Assembly (NCBI RefSeq): GCF_003614925.1
Contig: NZ_QYLP01000050.1
Location: 1 to 64,000, forward strand
Reading direction: 5' to 3'
Source of the DNA: Arthrobacter celericrescens
GTDB taxonomy: Bacteria > Actinomycetota > Actinomycetes > Actinomycetales > Micrococcaceae
Length of the DNA stretch: 64,000 bases
In this document: in pieces, positions 1-8,829 of the stretch
Layout of the letters: the number at the start of each line of letters is the position of its first letter
Numbering within the stretch: position 1 is the stretch's first letter
Position numbers and translations under genes: made by a program
The notes under the pieces: model-generated
Database searches by the model: none
The model's input: only the letters and a program-made list of their open reading frames with translations
Told to the model about the DNA's origin: nothing

Positions 1-21
1 GGAACCGCTTTGGGCGGTTCC
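1..21. terminator. Hairpin at left edge, possible terminator
   Basis: GGAACCGC (1-8) pairs perfectly with GCGGTTCC (14-21) around a 5-base loop. It lies just past the stop of the leftward gene ending at 47, so it may terminate that gene. Sequence beyond the window edge, where a T tract would be, is not visible. Confidence 0.45.
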
Positions 22-46
22 GGCCCCTTCTGCCGTTTCCGGGCTG

Positions 47-628
47 TCAGTTTCGGGTGACGTGCGGTAACGGTGCCGGTGACGGTCCGGCGGCACCTGC
101 CGCGTGCTCGGCGTCCTCCAGCGCCCTGGCGAGCTGCTCGACGGCGGCCGGGTAGCCGCCGTCGGCCGTCACACGGGAGGACTCCGCGTGCCGCATGGCG
201 CGGAAGAGTTCCGCGGTGGACGGCACCCGGGCATCGCTCATGGCGGGGTAGTCGATCTGCCGTCCGGGGTCGAGCTCGTAGAGCTGCCAGCGCCGCAGGA
301 GGTCCCGGTGCCGGGCCGCGGTGGCGGCGTGCACGCTGTGCTGCCGGCGCAGCTCACCCACCTTGCGTTCGCCGACCAAGGCGGCAACCGCCGTGGCGGC
401 CGCGAGGCAGAACAGGACGAGCCCGACGGCGGGGGACAGCAGCGCGGGCACGAGCAGTGCCGGAACGATCACCACGAGCCCGGCGAAGGCGTTCCAGAAG
501 AAGGCGTCCGGTTCCTGGTCCTGTTTCTTCCGGAGCGAGAGGACGGTGGCCGCGACGGCGGCGACGAGCAGGACCGCCCAGAAAACGGTCTGCCACAGGC
601 TCAGCTGTACTCCGGATATGGCGGGCAT
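47..628 (-). CDS. Hypothetical membrane protein, 193 aa
   Basis: I do not recognise this family. The protein has two or three hydrophobic segments in its first 90 residues (one near 10-30, then a pair near 47-85), followed by a charged, probably cytoplasmic region rich in Arg, Ala and Glu. The start at 628 is chosen because GGAGGT sits a few bases upstream of that ATG; a longer reading to 1120 would run through the neighbouring gene out of frame. It is transcribed leftward, in the same direction as the DUF5997 gene behind it. No catalytic motif is visible. Confidence 0.7.
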   Translation of the reverse strand: MPAISGVQLSLWQTVFWAVLLVAAVAATVLSLRKKQDQEPDAFFWNAFAGLVVIVPALLVPALLSPAVGLVLFCLAAATAVAALVGERKVGELRRQHSVHAATAARHRDLLRRWQLYELDPGRQIDYPAMSDARVPSTAELFRAMRHAESSRVTADGGYPAAVEQLARALEDAEHAAGAAGPSPAPLPHVTRN

Positions 629-702
629 CTGGACACCTCCGCACGCTGCAGGGCCGCCTTTTCTCCAGTATGCGCCGGAGCCCGAACGCTGGCGAGTGGG
701 GG

Positions 703-1113
703 TTAGGCCTTGGCCTTCTTGTCCTTCTCGCCGGCCTTGTCCGCTGCCTTCTTCGCGTCCTTGATGCGCTGCGCTTCCGAGCGGACGGCGGCGTGGGTGG
801 CGCGTTCGACGACGAGCCACTGGGGCGGTGCGGCCAGCAGCGCGGTGATTTCCGCCGTCGTCAACGGCTCGGTGATGCCGCCGCGGGCGAGCCCGGCGAT
901 GGAGATGTTCAGTTTCTGGGCGACCACGGGGCGCGGGTGCGGGCCGGTGCGGCGGAGCTCGGCGAGCCACTCGGGCGGGTTGGACTGCAGTTCCGCGAAC
1001 TCGGCACGGGTGACGGCCGAGTCCTGGAACTCCTGGGGAGCTGCGGGCAGGTAGATGCCAAGCTTCTTCGCAGCGGTGGCCGGCTTCATGGCTTGGGGGC
1101 TCGGGGTCTTCAT
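703..1113 (-). CDS. DUF5997 family protein, 136 aa
   Basis: A small soluble protein matching, from memory, the actinobacterial DUF5997 family, which has no known function. Features seen are an N-terminal Lys/Ala stretch, a central region with an FQDSAVTRAEF-like and NPPEWLAELRRTGPHPR-like pattern, and a very Lys-rich tail (the last 25 residues are mostly Lys, Ala, Asp and Glu). The NPPEWL...PHP and NISIAGLARGGI segments look like a short DNA- or protein-binding module, but this is only an impression. It is divergent from the molybdenum regulator at 1252. The start at 1113 is the first ATG giving the conserved N-terminus; further upstream the frame overlaps the opposite gene. Confidence 0.75.
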   Translation of the reverse strand: MKTPSPQAMKPATAAKKLGIYLPAAPQEFQDSAVTRAEFAELQSNPPEWLAELRRTGPHPRPVVAQKLNISIAGLARGGITEPLTTAEITALLAAPPQWLVVERATHAAVRSEAQRIKDAKKAADKAGEKDKKAKA

Positions 1114-1198
1114 TGTCCAAGGGTATCGCCCGCTACGCCGTCCGGACCGCCCGCGGCCCGCCGCCGGTCCACTGAACAGGCGCACGGTCACATATGTG

Positions 1199-1231
1199 TT
1201 TGCGGAGCAATCTTGTGGATTGCTCCGCAAA
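1199..1231. promoter_or_regulatory. 14-bp-arm palindrome, probable operator of the molybdate operon
   Basis: TTTGCGGAGCAATC (1199-1212) is perfectly repeated inverted as GATTGCTCCGCAAA (1218-1231) around TTGTG. A second palindrome, CACATATGTG, abuts it at 1189-1198. A TATGAT box at 1240-1245 would place transcription start at or near the ATG at 1252, so the downstream mRNA may be leaderless. The arms lie where a repressor would block this promoter. The most likely ligand-responsive protein is the Mop-domain regulator encoded immediately downstream; that link is inference. Confidence 0.6.
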
Positions 1232-1251
1232 TGCGTATCTATGATGAATCC

Positions 1252-1662
1252 ATGCCGCAGATACGAGTTTCGGAGGCCGCGCGCTTCCTCGGGGTGAGCG
1301 ATGACACGGTGCGCCGCTGGATCGACAACGGTGCCCTGACCGGGACGAAGGACGACGCCGGGCGCGTGGTGGTGGACGGGCTGGAGCTCGCCCACCTGGC
1401 CCGCGAACAGGCCGCCCTGCCGGAGGATCCCACCCGAGTGGGCAGCTCCGCGCGCAACCGCTTCGTTGGCCTCGTCACCGGAATCACGGCGGACAAGGTC
1501 ATGGCGCAGGTGGAGCTGCAGTGCGGCCCCTTCCGTGTGGTGTCCCTGATGAGCAGCGAAGCCGTGCGGGACCTCGGCCTGGAGCTCGGCTCGGTGGCCA
1601 CCGCCGTCGTCAAGGCAACCACCGTCATCATCGAGGCACCCCAAGGAAAGGGCATCGCATGA
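1252..1662 (+). CDS. Molybdate-binding helix-turn-helix regulator (excisionase-like HTH plus Mop/TOBE), 136 aa
   Basis: Residues about 1-50 form a MerR/excisionase-type winged helix (VSEAARFLGVSDDTVRRWIDNG). Residues about 65-130 form a single Mop/TOBE domain (SARNRFVGLVTGITADKVMAQVEL...SSEAVRDLGLELGSVATAVVKATTVII), the fold that binds molybdate in ModE, ModC and Mop proteins. It therefore looks like a short molybdate sensor that controls the modABC genes with which it overlaps (its TGA shares bases with the modA ATG at 1659). The palindrome just upstream is the likely autoregulatory site. An ATG seven codons earlier (1231) is possible, but it lies within the palindrome and before the TATGAT box. 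Confidence 0.85.
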   Translation: MPQIRVSEAARFLGVSDDTVRRWIDNGALTGTKDDAGRVVVDGLELAHLAREQAALPEDPTRVGSSARNRFVGLVTGITADKVMAQVELQCGPFRVVSLMSSEAVRDLGLELGSVATAVVKATTVIIEAPQGKGIA

Positions 1663-2438
1663 GGAACGCATTCCGGAAGGCGGCGGCACTACTGGCCGCA
1701 CTCGGCCTGGCTGCTTCGCTGGCCTCGTGTTCCCCGGCGGCCGGAGGTGGAACGAACACGACGGCCGGCACGGTGACCGTCTACGCCGCAGCGTCCCTGA
1801 AGACGACCTTCACGGAACTGGCCGCCTCCTTCGAAGCGGCCCACCCCGGAACCAAGGTCACGCTGAACTTTGCCGGCTCCTCGGACCTGGTCACCCAGAT
1901 CACCCAGGGCGCCCCCGCCGACGTCTTCGCCTCGGCCGACACCAAGAACATGACTAAGCTCGCCGACGCCTCCCTGCTGGACGGCGAGCCGAAGGACTTC
2001 GCCACGAACGTCCTGGAGATCGCCGTCCCGGCGGCCAATCCGGCGTCGGTCTCGTCCTTCGCGGACCTCGCCAAGCCGGGCGTGAAGGTGGTGGTCTGCG
2101 CCCCGCAGGTGCCCTGCGGCGCCGCCACCGAAAAGGTGGAAAAGGCTGCCGGAACCACGCTGAAGCCCGTGAGCGAGGAATCCTCCGTGACCGACGTCCT
2201 CGGCAAGGTCATCTCCGGGGAAGCCGACGCCGGGCTGGTCTACGTCACCGACGTGAAGACCGCCGGCAGCAAGGTCAAGGGCATCCCCTTCGCCGAGGCG
2301 GACCAGGCCGTGAACACTTACCCGATCGGCATCGTCGGCTCCAGCAAGAACAAGGAGTTGGCGCGGGCTTTCATGGAACTGGTCGCCGGCAGCGAGGGCA
2401 GGAAGGTCCTGGTCGACGCCGGATTCGGCGCACCGTGA
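1659..2438 (+). CDS. modA: Molybdate ABC transporter, substrate-binding lipoprotein ModA
   Basis: A periplasmic-type binding protein of 259 aa anchored as a lipoprotein: the signal peptide ends in a LASC lipobox near residue 24. The mature part begins with [21 protein letters not shown] and contains [24 protein letters not shown], both typical of ModA; the Ser residues in AASL and GSSDL are expected oxyanion ligands. The central [15 protein letters not shown] and C-terminal [12 protein letters not shown] segments are also family hallmarks. It captures molybdate or tungstate outside the membrane for ModB/ModC. The start overlaps the regulator stop (ATGA), and its own stop overlaps the GTG of modB, so the four genes are translationally coupled. 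Confidence 0.95.
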   Translation: MRNAFRKAAALLAALGLAASLASCSPAAGGGTNTTAGTVTVYAAASLKTTFTELAASFEAAHPGTKVTLNFAGSSDLVTQITQGAPADVFASADTKNMTKLADASLLDGEPKDFATNVLEIAVPAANPASVSSFADLAKPGVKVVVCAPQVPCGAATEKVEKAAGTTLKPVSEESSVTDVLGKVISGEADAGLVYVTDVKTAGSKVKGIPFAEADQAVNTYPIGIVGSSKNKELARAFMELVAGSEGRKVLVDAGFGAP

Positions 2439-3286
2439 CCCCTTCCCTGAGGGCTTCCCGGGACGCTTCCCCGAACGCTTCCCCCGACGGCGGCGGCCAC
2501 GGCTACAGCGGCGTTCCGCGCTGGCTGTACCTTCCGGCCGCCGTCGGGGCCTTGTTCGTCATGCTGCCGCTGGTGGCGATGCTGGCGAAGGTCAACTGGG
2601 GCCAGTTCATTCCGCTGGTGACGTCGGCCGCTTCCCTCGACGCGCTCGGCCTGAGCCTGCGGACCTCCGCCGCGAGCACAGTGGTTTGCCTGGTATTCGG
2701 AGTGCCGTTGGCCATGGTCCTGGCGCGTCGGCCGTTCCGCGGGCAACGCCTGCTGCGCGCCTTCGTCCTGCTGCCCCTGGTGCTTCCGCCGGTGGTGGGC
2801 GGCATCGCGCTGCTTTACACCTTCGGCCGCCAGGGCCTGCTGGGGAAAACGCTGGAACTGGCCGGCATCCAGATCGCCTTTTCCACTACCGCGGTGGTCC
2901 TGGCCCAGGCCTTCGTGGCCCTGCCGTTCCTGGTGGTCAGCCTCGAGGGTGCATTGCGCACCGCGGGCAACCGGTACGAAACCGTGGCCGCGACCCTCGG
3001 CGCCGGCCCCACCACCGTGCTGCGCCGCGTGACCCTGCCGCTCGTCATGCCGGGGCTGGCCTCCGGCGCGGTGCTGTCCTTCGCCCGCAGCCTGGGGGAG
3101 TTCGGCGCCACCCTCACCTTCGCCGGCAGCCTGCAGGGCGTCACCCGGACGCTGCCGCTGGAAATCTACCTGCAGCGCGAGGCCGACGCCGACGCCGCCG
3201 TTGCGCTGTCCCTCCTGCTGGTGGCGGTGGCGGTGGCCGTCGTCGGGCTGTCCTACCGGAAGCCCGGCAGGCAGGTGGCCGCATGA
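2435..3286 (+). CDS. modB: Molybdate ABC transporter permease ModB
   Basis: Integral membrane permease of 283 aa with about six transmembrane segments. The EAA loop that docks onto the ATPase is visible around residues 170-205 ([33 protein letters not shown]), followed by [18 protein letters not shown], the signature stretch of ModB/CysU-type permeases. The start is GTG at 2435, overlapping the modA stop; the stop overlaps the modC ATG. The Ser/Pro-rich first 25 residues before the first membrane segment are longer than in enteric ModB and probably cytoplasmic. Confidence 0.95.
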   Translation: MTPSLRASRDASPNASPDGGGHGYSGVPRWLYLPAAVGALFVMLPLVAMLAKVNWGQFIPLVTSAASLDALGLSLRTSAASTVVCLVFGVPLAMVLARRPFRGQRLLRAFVLLPLVLPPVVGGIALLYTFGRQGLLGKTLELAGIQIAFSTTAVVLAQAFVALPFLVVSLEGALRTAGNRYETVAATLGAGPTTVLRRVTLPLVMPGLASGAVLSFARSLGEFGATLTFAGSLQGVTRTLPLEIYLQREADADAAVALSLLLVAVAVAVVGLSYRKPGRQVAA

Positions 3287-4359
3287 CGTTCCGGATGACT
3301 GCCCTCGTGCACGGGCGTCTGGACGCCGACTTCACGGTGGCGCCCGGCGAGACCGTGGCGGTCCTCGGGCCGAACGGTGCCGGGAAATCCACCCTGCTCG
3401 CCGTGGCCGCCGGGCTCCTGAAGCCCGACGCCGGGTCCGCCCGTTTGGGCGACAAGGTCCTGTTTGAGCGCGACGGCGGCAAGCACGGCTGGGTTCCGCC
3501 GCGTTGGGTTCCGCCCCACCTGCGGGGCGTGGCCCTGCTGGCCCAGGAGGCACTGCTGTTCCCGCACCTGAGCGTCCTGGACAACGTGGCGTTTGCGCCG
3601 CGCACCGCCGGGCAGTCGCGGGCGGAATCCCGGGAGACGGCGCGGCGCTGGCTGGCGGAGGTGGATGCCCTGGACCTCGCGGCCCGGCGGCCGGGGCAGC
3701 TGTCCGGCGGGCAGGCGCAGCGGGTGGCCGTGGCCCGCGCCCTCGCCGCCGAACCGGAACTCCTGCTCCTCGACGAACCGATGGCCGCCTTGGATATCCA
3801 TGGCGCGCCGCAGCTGCGCAGGGTGCTGAAACGGGTGCTGGCGGGCCGCAGCGCGGTGATCGTCACGCACGAGGTGCTCGACGCCCTTATGCTCGCGGAC
3901 CGGATAGTGGTGCTGGAGGGCGGCCGGATCGTGGAGGAAGGCCCGGTCCGCGAGGTGCTTGGCCGCCCGCGCAGCGCCTTCGCCGCCGGACTCGCCGGGC
4001 TGAACCTGCTCGCCGGGACGGTCACTGCCGAGGGGTTGCTCGTTTCAGGGTTCGGCGGGCTTTCCGGAACCGCGCTTTCCGGGATGTTCGACGGCGAAGC
4101 GGCGGCCGGGGAGCCCGGAGTTGCCGCGTTCCCGCCGTCGGCCGTCTCCGTCTTCCCGGAGCTGCCGCACGGCAGCCCCCGCAACTGCCTGCCCGTGGTG
4201 ATCACGGAGCTCGAGCCGCACGCCGGCGGGATCCGGGTGCGGGCGGGCGAGCTGGCAGCCGACATCACCCCGGCGGCCTCGGCCGAACTGGGCCTGGAAC
4301 CCGGGATGGCCGTGTTCTTCGTGGTGAAGTCGGCCGAGGTGCAGGTGTACGGGGCGTAG
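3283..4359 (+). CDS. modC: Molybdate ABC transporter ATP-binding protein ModC
   Basis: ATPase of 358 aa energising ModB. Walker [10 protein letters not shown] is at residues 29-37, the [16 protein letters not shown] signature at about 135-150, Walker [13 protein letters not shown] just after it, and the switch His in VIVTHE. The C-terminal third, from about residue 255, carries a TOBE/Mop-like domain ([39 protein letters not shown]) that typically binds molybdate and gives feedback inhibition. Length is normal for ModC. The ATG overlaps the modB stop. It ends 17 bases before the convergent SDR gene. Confidence 0.95.
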   Translation: MTFRMTALVHGRLDADFTVAPGETVAVLGPNGAGKSTLLAVAAGLLKPDAGSARLGDKVLFERDGGKHGWVPPRWVPPHLRGVALLAQEALLFPHLSVLDNVAFAPRTAGQSRAESRETARRWLAEVDALDLAARRPGQLSGGQAQRVAVARALAAEPELLLLDEPMAALDIHGAPQLRRVLKRVLAGRSAVIVTHEVLDALMLADRIVVLEGGRIVEEGPVREVLGRPRSAFAAGLAGLNLLAGTVTAEGLLVSGFGGLSGTALSGMFDGEAAAGEPGVAAFPPSAVSVFPELPHGSPRNCLPVVITELEPHAGGIRVRAGELAADITPAASAELGLEPGMAVFFVVKSAEVQVYGA

Positions 4360-4376
4360 CCGGCGTGTGGGCGGCC

Positions 4377-5228
4377 TCAGGCCATCCCGGCCAGCCGCGC
4401 GCAGGCGTCCCACAGGCGCTTGCGGGCCGCGGGGCCCGACCCCATGCCCGGCGTCGGAAGCTGCTTGCGTTTGGTCCAGAGCTTTCCGGACACGGCGGCT
4501 GTTTCCGGTGAGGTGGCGAGCCAGAGCGGCGTGTCCGCCGCCTCTGCGGCCGTTGCTCCGAAGGTGTTCGTGACCCAGCGGAACGGGCCGCCGACGTCGT
4601 GCAGCAGCGCCGTGTCCTTGACGAGTCCCGGATGGACGGCGTTTGCCACCACGCCCGAACCGGACAGCCGTTCGGCGAACTCCTGCGTGAGGAGGACCCG
4701 GGCGAGCATGGTGGGCGGGGTCGAGCGCAGGTAGCTGTATTTACCCTCGGCGGTCTGCAGGTCCTCGAAGTTGAGTTTCGTGTTCCCGTACCTGGACGCG
4801 ATGTTGACGATGCGGGCGTTTCCATCCGCCGCGGCGGCCTTGAGCGCATCCTGCAGGAGGCTGGTCAGCAGGAAGTACGCCATCACGTTGGTGGCGAAGG
4901 TCAGTTCGAGACCGTCGGGGGTTACGTGGCGCTCCTTGCGGAACACCCCCGCCGCGTTGACGAGCACGTCGAGCCTGTCATGGCGGGACAGGAACCCGGC
5001 CGCCGCCGCGCGGATGGAGGACTGGTCCGAGAGATCGCAGGCCAACGGCTCAAGCCGGGCGCCGGGGACGAGTTGCCCGATGCTCTTGGCCGCCTCTTCC
5101 GCCCTGGCCATGGAGCGGCCGACCACCGCCACCATGGCGCCTTCGCGGGCAAGGCCGGTGGCAATGGCCTTTCCCAAGCCGCCGGTCGCCCCCGTCACGA
5201 GCGCTACGGTGCCCTTCATGGAAGCCAT
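4377..5228 (-). CDS. Short-chain dehydrogenase/reductase, 283 aa
   Basis: Classical SDR fold: the cofactor-binding TGATGGLGKAIA motif lies at about residues 13-24, an NAAGV motif follows in the central region (LDVLVNAAGVFRK), and the chain continues with IVNIASRYGN where the catalytic Ser would be. The usual catalytic YxxxK is not obvious at the expected position; a Tyr at GKYSYLRSTPPTMLARVLL is followed by no Lys four residues later, as in the retinol-dehydrogenase/WWOX-like divergent SDRs. Substrate is unknown. An alternative start lies three codons in (MKGTVAL, 5219). It is separated from the permease upstream by the palindromic repeat at 5275-5332. Confidence 0.85.
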   Translation of the reverse strand: MASMKGTVALVTGATGGLGKAIATGLAREGAMVAVVGRSMARAEEAAKSIGQLVPGARLEPLACDLSDQSSIRAAAAGFLSRHDRLDVLVNAAGVFRKERHVTPDGLELTFATNVMAYFLLTSLLQDALKAAAADGNARIVNIASRYGNTKLNFEDLQTAEGKYSYLRSTPPTMLARVLLTQEFAERLSGSGVVANAVHPGLVKDTALLHDVGGPFRWVTNTFGATAAEAADTPLWLATSPETAAVSGKLWTKRKQLPTPGMGSGPAARKRLWDACARLAGMA

Positions 5229-5274
5229 GGTCTCACAGGCGACCGGGACCCGGCAGGCGTTCGGAAACGCGAAG

Positions 5275-5332
5275 TCGCGGGAAGCCTGCGGGGACGCCGG
5301 AACGTTCCAGCGACCCCGCAGCGCTCCCGCGA
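5275..5332. repeat. 58-bp imperfect palindrome, dispersed element copy 1
   Basis: Two 29-base arms meet at GGAAC|GTTCC (centre between 5303 and 5304) with five mismatches. The right half, from CGCCGGAACGTTCC through CAGCGACCCCGCAGCG, recurs almost identically at 60259-60296, where it again forms a 58-bp palindrome. The element is intergenic, with no T tract, so it looks more like a REP-type dispersed palindrome than a dedicated terminator, although it could attenuate transcription leaving the permease gene. Confidence 0.7.
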
Positions 5333-5372
5333 CTCCGGTGCCAGGGTTGGGCGTCAGGGCCCGACGGCGGCC

Positions 5373-6878
5373 CTAGACGGTGGCGTCGGCCGGAACCTTC
5401 GCGCCGGCGTCGTCGTCCGTTTCGGACGGCTCGGCTGCAGCGGCAGGTGCGGCCGCCGTCGGGGCTTTGCCGCTCTTCCGGTACCGGAAGTGGAAGAACA
5501 GGTAGCAGGCCACCGTGAAGGCACCGCCGAAGTACAGCGCCGGGGCCTGGGTGGGATCGAAGCCGATGCCCACCATGGAGCCAAGGCACGCCACGAAGGC
5601 CAGGATCGGAACCAGCGGGAAGAGGGGCGCCTTGTACGGAAGGGTGGAGAGGTCCCCGCCGTTCCGGACGAAGGCGCGGCGGTGGAAGTAGTGCGAGGCC
5701 ACGATCGACATCCACACAGCCACGGTGGCGAAACCGGCAACCGAGGTGAGCACCAGGTACACGGTGGTGGGCGCCACGATGCTGCTGATCAGCGAGGCGA
5801 GGCCGCCGAAGATGCTGACGACCAGGGCAATCAGCGGGATGCCGCGCTTGGTGAGCTTGGCGAACGCCTTGGGAGCGTGACCCTCCGCGGACAGGGAGAA
5901 CAGCATGCGGGCGCAGGAGTAGAGGCCGCTGTTGCCGGCCGAGAGCAGGGCCGTGATGACCACGAAGTTCATGATGTCCGCGGCATACGGGATGCCGATC
6001 GCGGAGAAGACCGTGACGAACGGGCTCTCGTCGAGGCCGGCTTTGTCATATGGGATGGTGGCGGCGATGACTACGATGGCGCCGATGAAGAAGATCACCA
6101 GCCGCAGGACCGTGGTGCGCATGGCCTTGGGGATGTTGCGGGCGGGATCGGTGGTTTCGCCGGCAGCGACGCCGATCAGCTCGGAGCCGGAGAACGCGAA
6201 GAAGACCACGAGCACCGTGACCAGCACGCCGGTGAAGCCGTTCGGGAAGAGGCCCTCCGACGTCGAGAAGTTCTCGAACAGCTGCGGGTAGCCGCCGTCC
6301 GCCATCGGGTGGAAGCCCAGGAGTGCGGCGCCGCCCAGCAGGATCAGGCCGACGACGGCGGCGACCTTGATCATGGCGAACCAGAACTCGCTCTCGCCGA
6401 AGACACGGGAGGAGATGGCGTTCATCGAGAACAGCACCGAGGCGAAGACCAGGCACCAGATCCACACCGGAACGTCCGGGAACCAGCGCTGCATGAGCAG
6501 GCCGGCGGCGGTGAATTCGGAGCCGAGTGCTACCACCCAGGTCAGCCAGTAGAGCCAGGCCGTGGTGAAGCCGGTGGCGGGGCCGATCGAGCGGGCGGCG
6601 TAGATGTGGAACGCACCGGACACCGGATACGCGATGGCCAGTTCGCTGAGGCAGGCCATCACCAGATAGACGACGACGGCGCCGATCAGGTACGCGATGA
6701 CCGCACCGAGCGGTCCGGCTTGGGAGATCGTGTAGCCGGAGCTGACGAACAGCCCGGAACCGATCACACCGCCGAGTCCGATCATCACCAGGTGGCGGGC
6801 TTCCATAGACCGCCTGAGGCCTGGCTTTGCGGGATCGGCCGGGGTTGCCTGTGTTTCTTGGAGCGGAGCAGCGCTCAT
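5373..6878 (-). CDS. Amino-acid permease, APC superfamily (AAT type), 501 aa
   Basis: Twelve predicted membrane segments with the APC hallmark MEARHLVMIGLGGVIGSGLFVSSG at about residues 25-48, the unwound-helix GGVIGSGLF being the substrate carboxyl-binding site. The FAFSGSELIGVAAGET segment near residue 225 is characteristic of the AAT group (LysP, AroP, MmuP relatives). It imports an amino acid by proton symport; the exact substrate cannot be read. The C-terminal tail of about 40 residues is Ala/Pro/Glu-rich and cytoplasmic. GGAGG lies at good spacing upstream of the ATG at 6878. The long region upstream (6879-7268) may contain a structured leader. Confidence 0.9.
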   Translation of the reverse strand: MSAAPLQETQATPADPAKPGLRRSMEARHLVMIGLGGVIGSGLFVSSGYTISQAGPLGAVIAYLIGAVVVYLVMACLSELAIAYPVSGAFHIYAARSIGPATGFTTAWLYWLTWVVALGSEFTAAGLLMQRWFPDVPVWIWCLVFASVLFSMNAISSRVFGESEFWFAMIKVAAVVGLILLGGAALLGFHPMADGGYPQLFENFSTSEGLFPNGFTGVLVTVLVVFFAFSGSELIGVAAGETTDPARNIPKAMRTTVLRLVIFFIGAIVVIAATIPYDKAGLDESPFVTVFSAIGIPYAADIMNFVVITALLSAGNSGLYSCARMLFSLSAEGHAPKAFAKLTKRGIPLIALVVSIFGGLASLISSIVAPTTVYLVLTSVAGFATVAVWMSIVASHYFHRRAFVRNGGDLSTLPYKAPLFPLVPILAFVACLGSMVGIGFDPTQAPALYFGGAFTVACYLFFHFRYRKSGKAPTAAAPAAAAEPSETDDDAGAKVPADATV

Positions 6879-7268
6879 GGATCCTCCGTGGGGTTAGGGC
6901 AAGGCAAAATCGGGCGCGCAGAAAGAGCCGGACAAACGCCGGAATCTGCGGGATTCTGGTCTTCAGGATAAGGGGGAGTACCCCGTCTGGGCCCACGCCG
7001 CCAGGGTTCCCTGGCCGAAGCGAAGCGAGGCTAGGGTGGCGGTGGGGACCATTTCGGTGATCAAGCTAACACCGCCCGGGACGGCTCCTGAGAGCTCAGG
7101 CACATTGCCAAAGGATCGTCGCCGATGGGCAACGCGGCGGCGCCCTGAGCAACAGCTTGGCTGATGCTGGGCCGGAACTGTTTCAAGCATTACTTGGGTT
7201 TGCTGCTATCTTGGCCCGCCCGCCGTCGGCCCCCTGTCCGGCCAACCGCCACGCGGTACTGTGAACAG
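6879..7268. other. 390-bp intergenic region between divergent genes
   Basis: No convincing gene is seen. The region holds several inverted repeats between 7080 and 7150, among them CCTGAG/CTCAGG around AG and GCCGATGGGCAACGCGGC-like pairing, so one of the divergent genes (permease leftward, LysR-type domain rightward) may have a structured leader. I compared it by eye with glycine, TPP, guanidine, SAM and c-di-AMP riboswitch consensus elements and found no satisfactory match. A TACTGT box at 7257-7262 could be the -10 of the rightward gene, which would then start leaderless near 7269. Confidence 0.4.
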
Positions 7269-8045
7269 GTGCCAGCCGATCACGATTCCGCCCCCGCCAG
7301 CGACGAGACAGCACCCGCCGAAGCCCCCGCCGAAGCCGAACCGCGCCGCGAGCTCCGCTTCGCGTACGTTCCCGGGGTGATGCCGGGCAAATGGATCCGC
7401 CGCTGGGAAGAGCGCATGCCGGACGTTCCGCTGCATTCCTTCATGGCCGACGACGCCGCCCAGCTTTCAGTGTTGCGCGACGGTTCCGCGGACCTCAGCT
7501 TCGTCCGTCTTCCGGTGGACCAGGAGGGGCTCCACGTCATCCCGCTCTACGAGGAACAGCCGGCCGTCGTGGCGCCCAAAGGGCACGAGATCACGGTCTT
7601 CGAGGACGTGGACCTGGCCGACCTGGCCGAAGAGAACTTCCTGGACATCGCCGAAATGGGCGGGCCGGAGATGGCCCTGCAGGTGGTGGCGTCGGGCGCG
7701 GGCCTGGTGGTCATGCCAATGCCCATGGCCCGGCACTTCAACGTCAAGGACACCGTGGCCCGCCGGCTCCACGGCAGCGAAGGCACCCGGATTGCCCTGG
7801 CCTGGCCGAAGGACGCCACGGACGAGGTGATCGAGGAATTCATCGGCGTGGTCCGGGGCCGCACCGCCAACAGCTCGCGCCAGCCCTCGGCCCAGCAGGA
7901 GAAGCCGAAGAAGGCCCCCAAGCCGGACCGCCGCGGCAAGGCCGGCGGCGCCGCTGCGGGCGGCGCCAAGAAGGTGGCCCAGCGCTACGCCCCGAACCCG
8001 GACAAGGGCCGCGGGCGCGGCTCGCGGAAGAAGGGCAAGCCCTAG
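7269..8045 (+). CDS. LysR-type substrate-binding domain protein lacking a DNA-binding domain, 258 aa
   Basis: Residues about 30-190 match the effector-binding domain of LysR-type regulators (LRFAYVPGVMPGKWIRRWEERMPDVPL...DLSFVRLPVDQEGLHVIPLYEEQPAVVAPKGH...GLVVMPMPMARHF), but there is no N-terminal helix-turn-helix; instead the chain begins with an Ala/Glu/Pro-rich linker. The C-terminal 60 residues are strongly basic (Lys/Arg/Gly/Ala-rich), which could bind nucleic acid. Such stand-alone domains are common in Arthrobacter relatives; function unknown. The GTG at 7269 is preferred because upstream in-frame codons do not look coding and a TACTGT box lies seven bases upstream. Confidence 0.75.
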   Translation: MPADHDSAPASDETAPAEAPAEAEPRRELRFAYVPGVMPGKWIRRWEERMPDVPLHSFMADDAAQLSVLRDGSADLSFVRLPVDQEGLHVIPLYEEQPAVVAPKGHEITVFEDVDLADLAEENFLDIAEMGGPEMALQVVASGAGLVVMPMPMARHFNVKDTVARRLHGSEGTRIALAWPKDATDEVIEEFIGVVRGRTANSSRQPSAQQEKPKKAPKPDRRGKAGGAAAGGAKKVAQRYAPNPDKGRGRGSRKKGKP

Positions 8046-8081
8046 CCGCCCATATCGTCAGGGTCTGGAAGAGGTACCGGT

Positions 8082-8780
8082 TCAGGTGTAGCGTGCTTCG
8101 TTGTCGGCGAGTTGGTGACCTAGCCCGGCCAGCAGGATGGTGAGTCCTTCGTCGAGTTCCTGTGACCCGTCGTACTCCAGCAGCTCGGGCGCGAGGCTGC
8201 GCAGGTGGGGGAAATCCCGGAGGGGCAGGCGCTGGAGTCCGAGGCGCAGCAGGGCTTCGTTTTCGTCCGGGTCCGCGATGAGTTCCTGCAGTTCGTTCAG
8301 GATGTGTCCGTAGAGGAAGCCATAGAAGGCGCGGTAGATGTGCAGGGCATCGGCCGGGACGAACCCGGCGCGGATCAGTGTTCCCAGTACCTGTTCCAGT
8401 GGCCGCAATGTTCCTGCCGGCCGCAGGCCAAGGGGCGTGGACAACGGTCCGGTCACCAGCAACGGGACGGCATTGGGATGAAGCAGGCATACCCGGCGCA
8501 GTTCGTGGGCCATCCGGCGCAGTTGTGCCTGCCAGTGCGTATCGTCAGGGAAGGTTTCCACCTCGTCCAGGACCAGCTCGGCGACGCCGGCGAGCAGTTC
8601 CTGCCGGTTGGCGGCATACCGGTAGATGGACATGGGGTCGCGGCCGATGGCTTGGCCGAGCCGGCGCATGCTCAGGGCCTCCACCCCGTGCTCATCGACC
8701 AGTTCCAGGGCCGCCTTCAGCACCGAGGTGCGGCTGAGCCGTCCGGCCCCGTTTTGTCCGGACGCTCCTTTGCGTTCCAC
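8082..8780 (-). CDS. TetR/AcrR family repressor with TetR-C-type ligand domain, 232 aa
   Basis: The N-terminal helix-turn-helix is at about residues 18-65 (RTSVLKAALELVDEHGVEALSMRRLGQAIGRDPMSIYRYAANRQELLAGVAELVLDEV). The rest resembles the C-terminal domain of tetracycline-repressor-like proteins (FYGFLYGHILNEL). Two perfect 13-bp operators lie 50-100 bases upstream of its start and overlap its probable promoter, so it very likely represses itself and possibly the rightward genes at 9052 and 9327. Its ligand is unknown. Confidence 0.85.
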   Translation of the reverse strand: MERKGASGQNGAGRLSRTSVLKAALELVDEHGVEALSMRRLGQAIGRDPMSIYRYAANRQELLAGVAELVLDEVETFPDDTHWQAQLRRMAHELRRVCLLHPNAVPLLVTGPLSTPLGLRPAGTLRPLEQVLGTLIRAGFVPADALHIYRAFYGFLYGHILNELQELIADPDENEALLRLGLQRLPLRDFPHLRSLAPELLEYDGSQELDEGLTILLAGLGHQLADNEARYT

Positions 8781-8829
8781 GACCGCCTCCTAACGTTCCA
8801 AGAAACCCTTGCCTTCCTGCGGCTGTAGG

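Noticed and set aside
4599..6971. Open frame of 790 codons opposite the SDR and permease genes
   Set aside because: Low-complexity Gly/Arg/Glu/Asp-rich translation; both opposite genes are clear families with good start sites.
7080..7150. Possible glycine, TPP, guanidine or c-di-AMP riboswitch
   Set aside because: Short resemblances (GAGAGCTCAGGCA, CGCCGATGGGCAAC) occur in the wrong order or lack the core elements.
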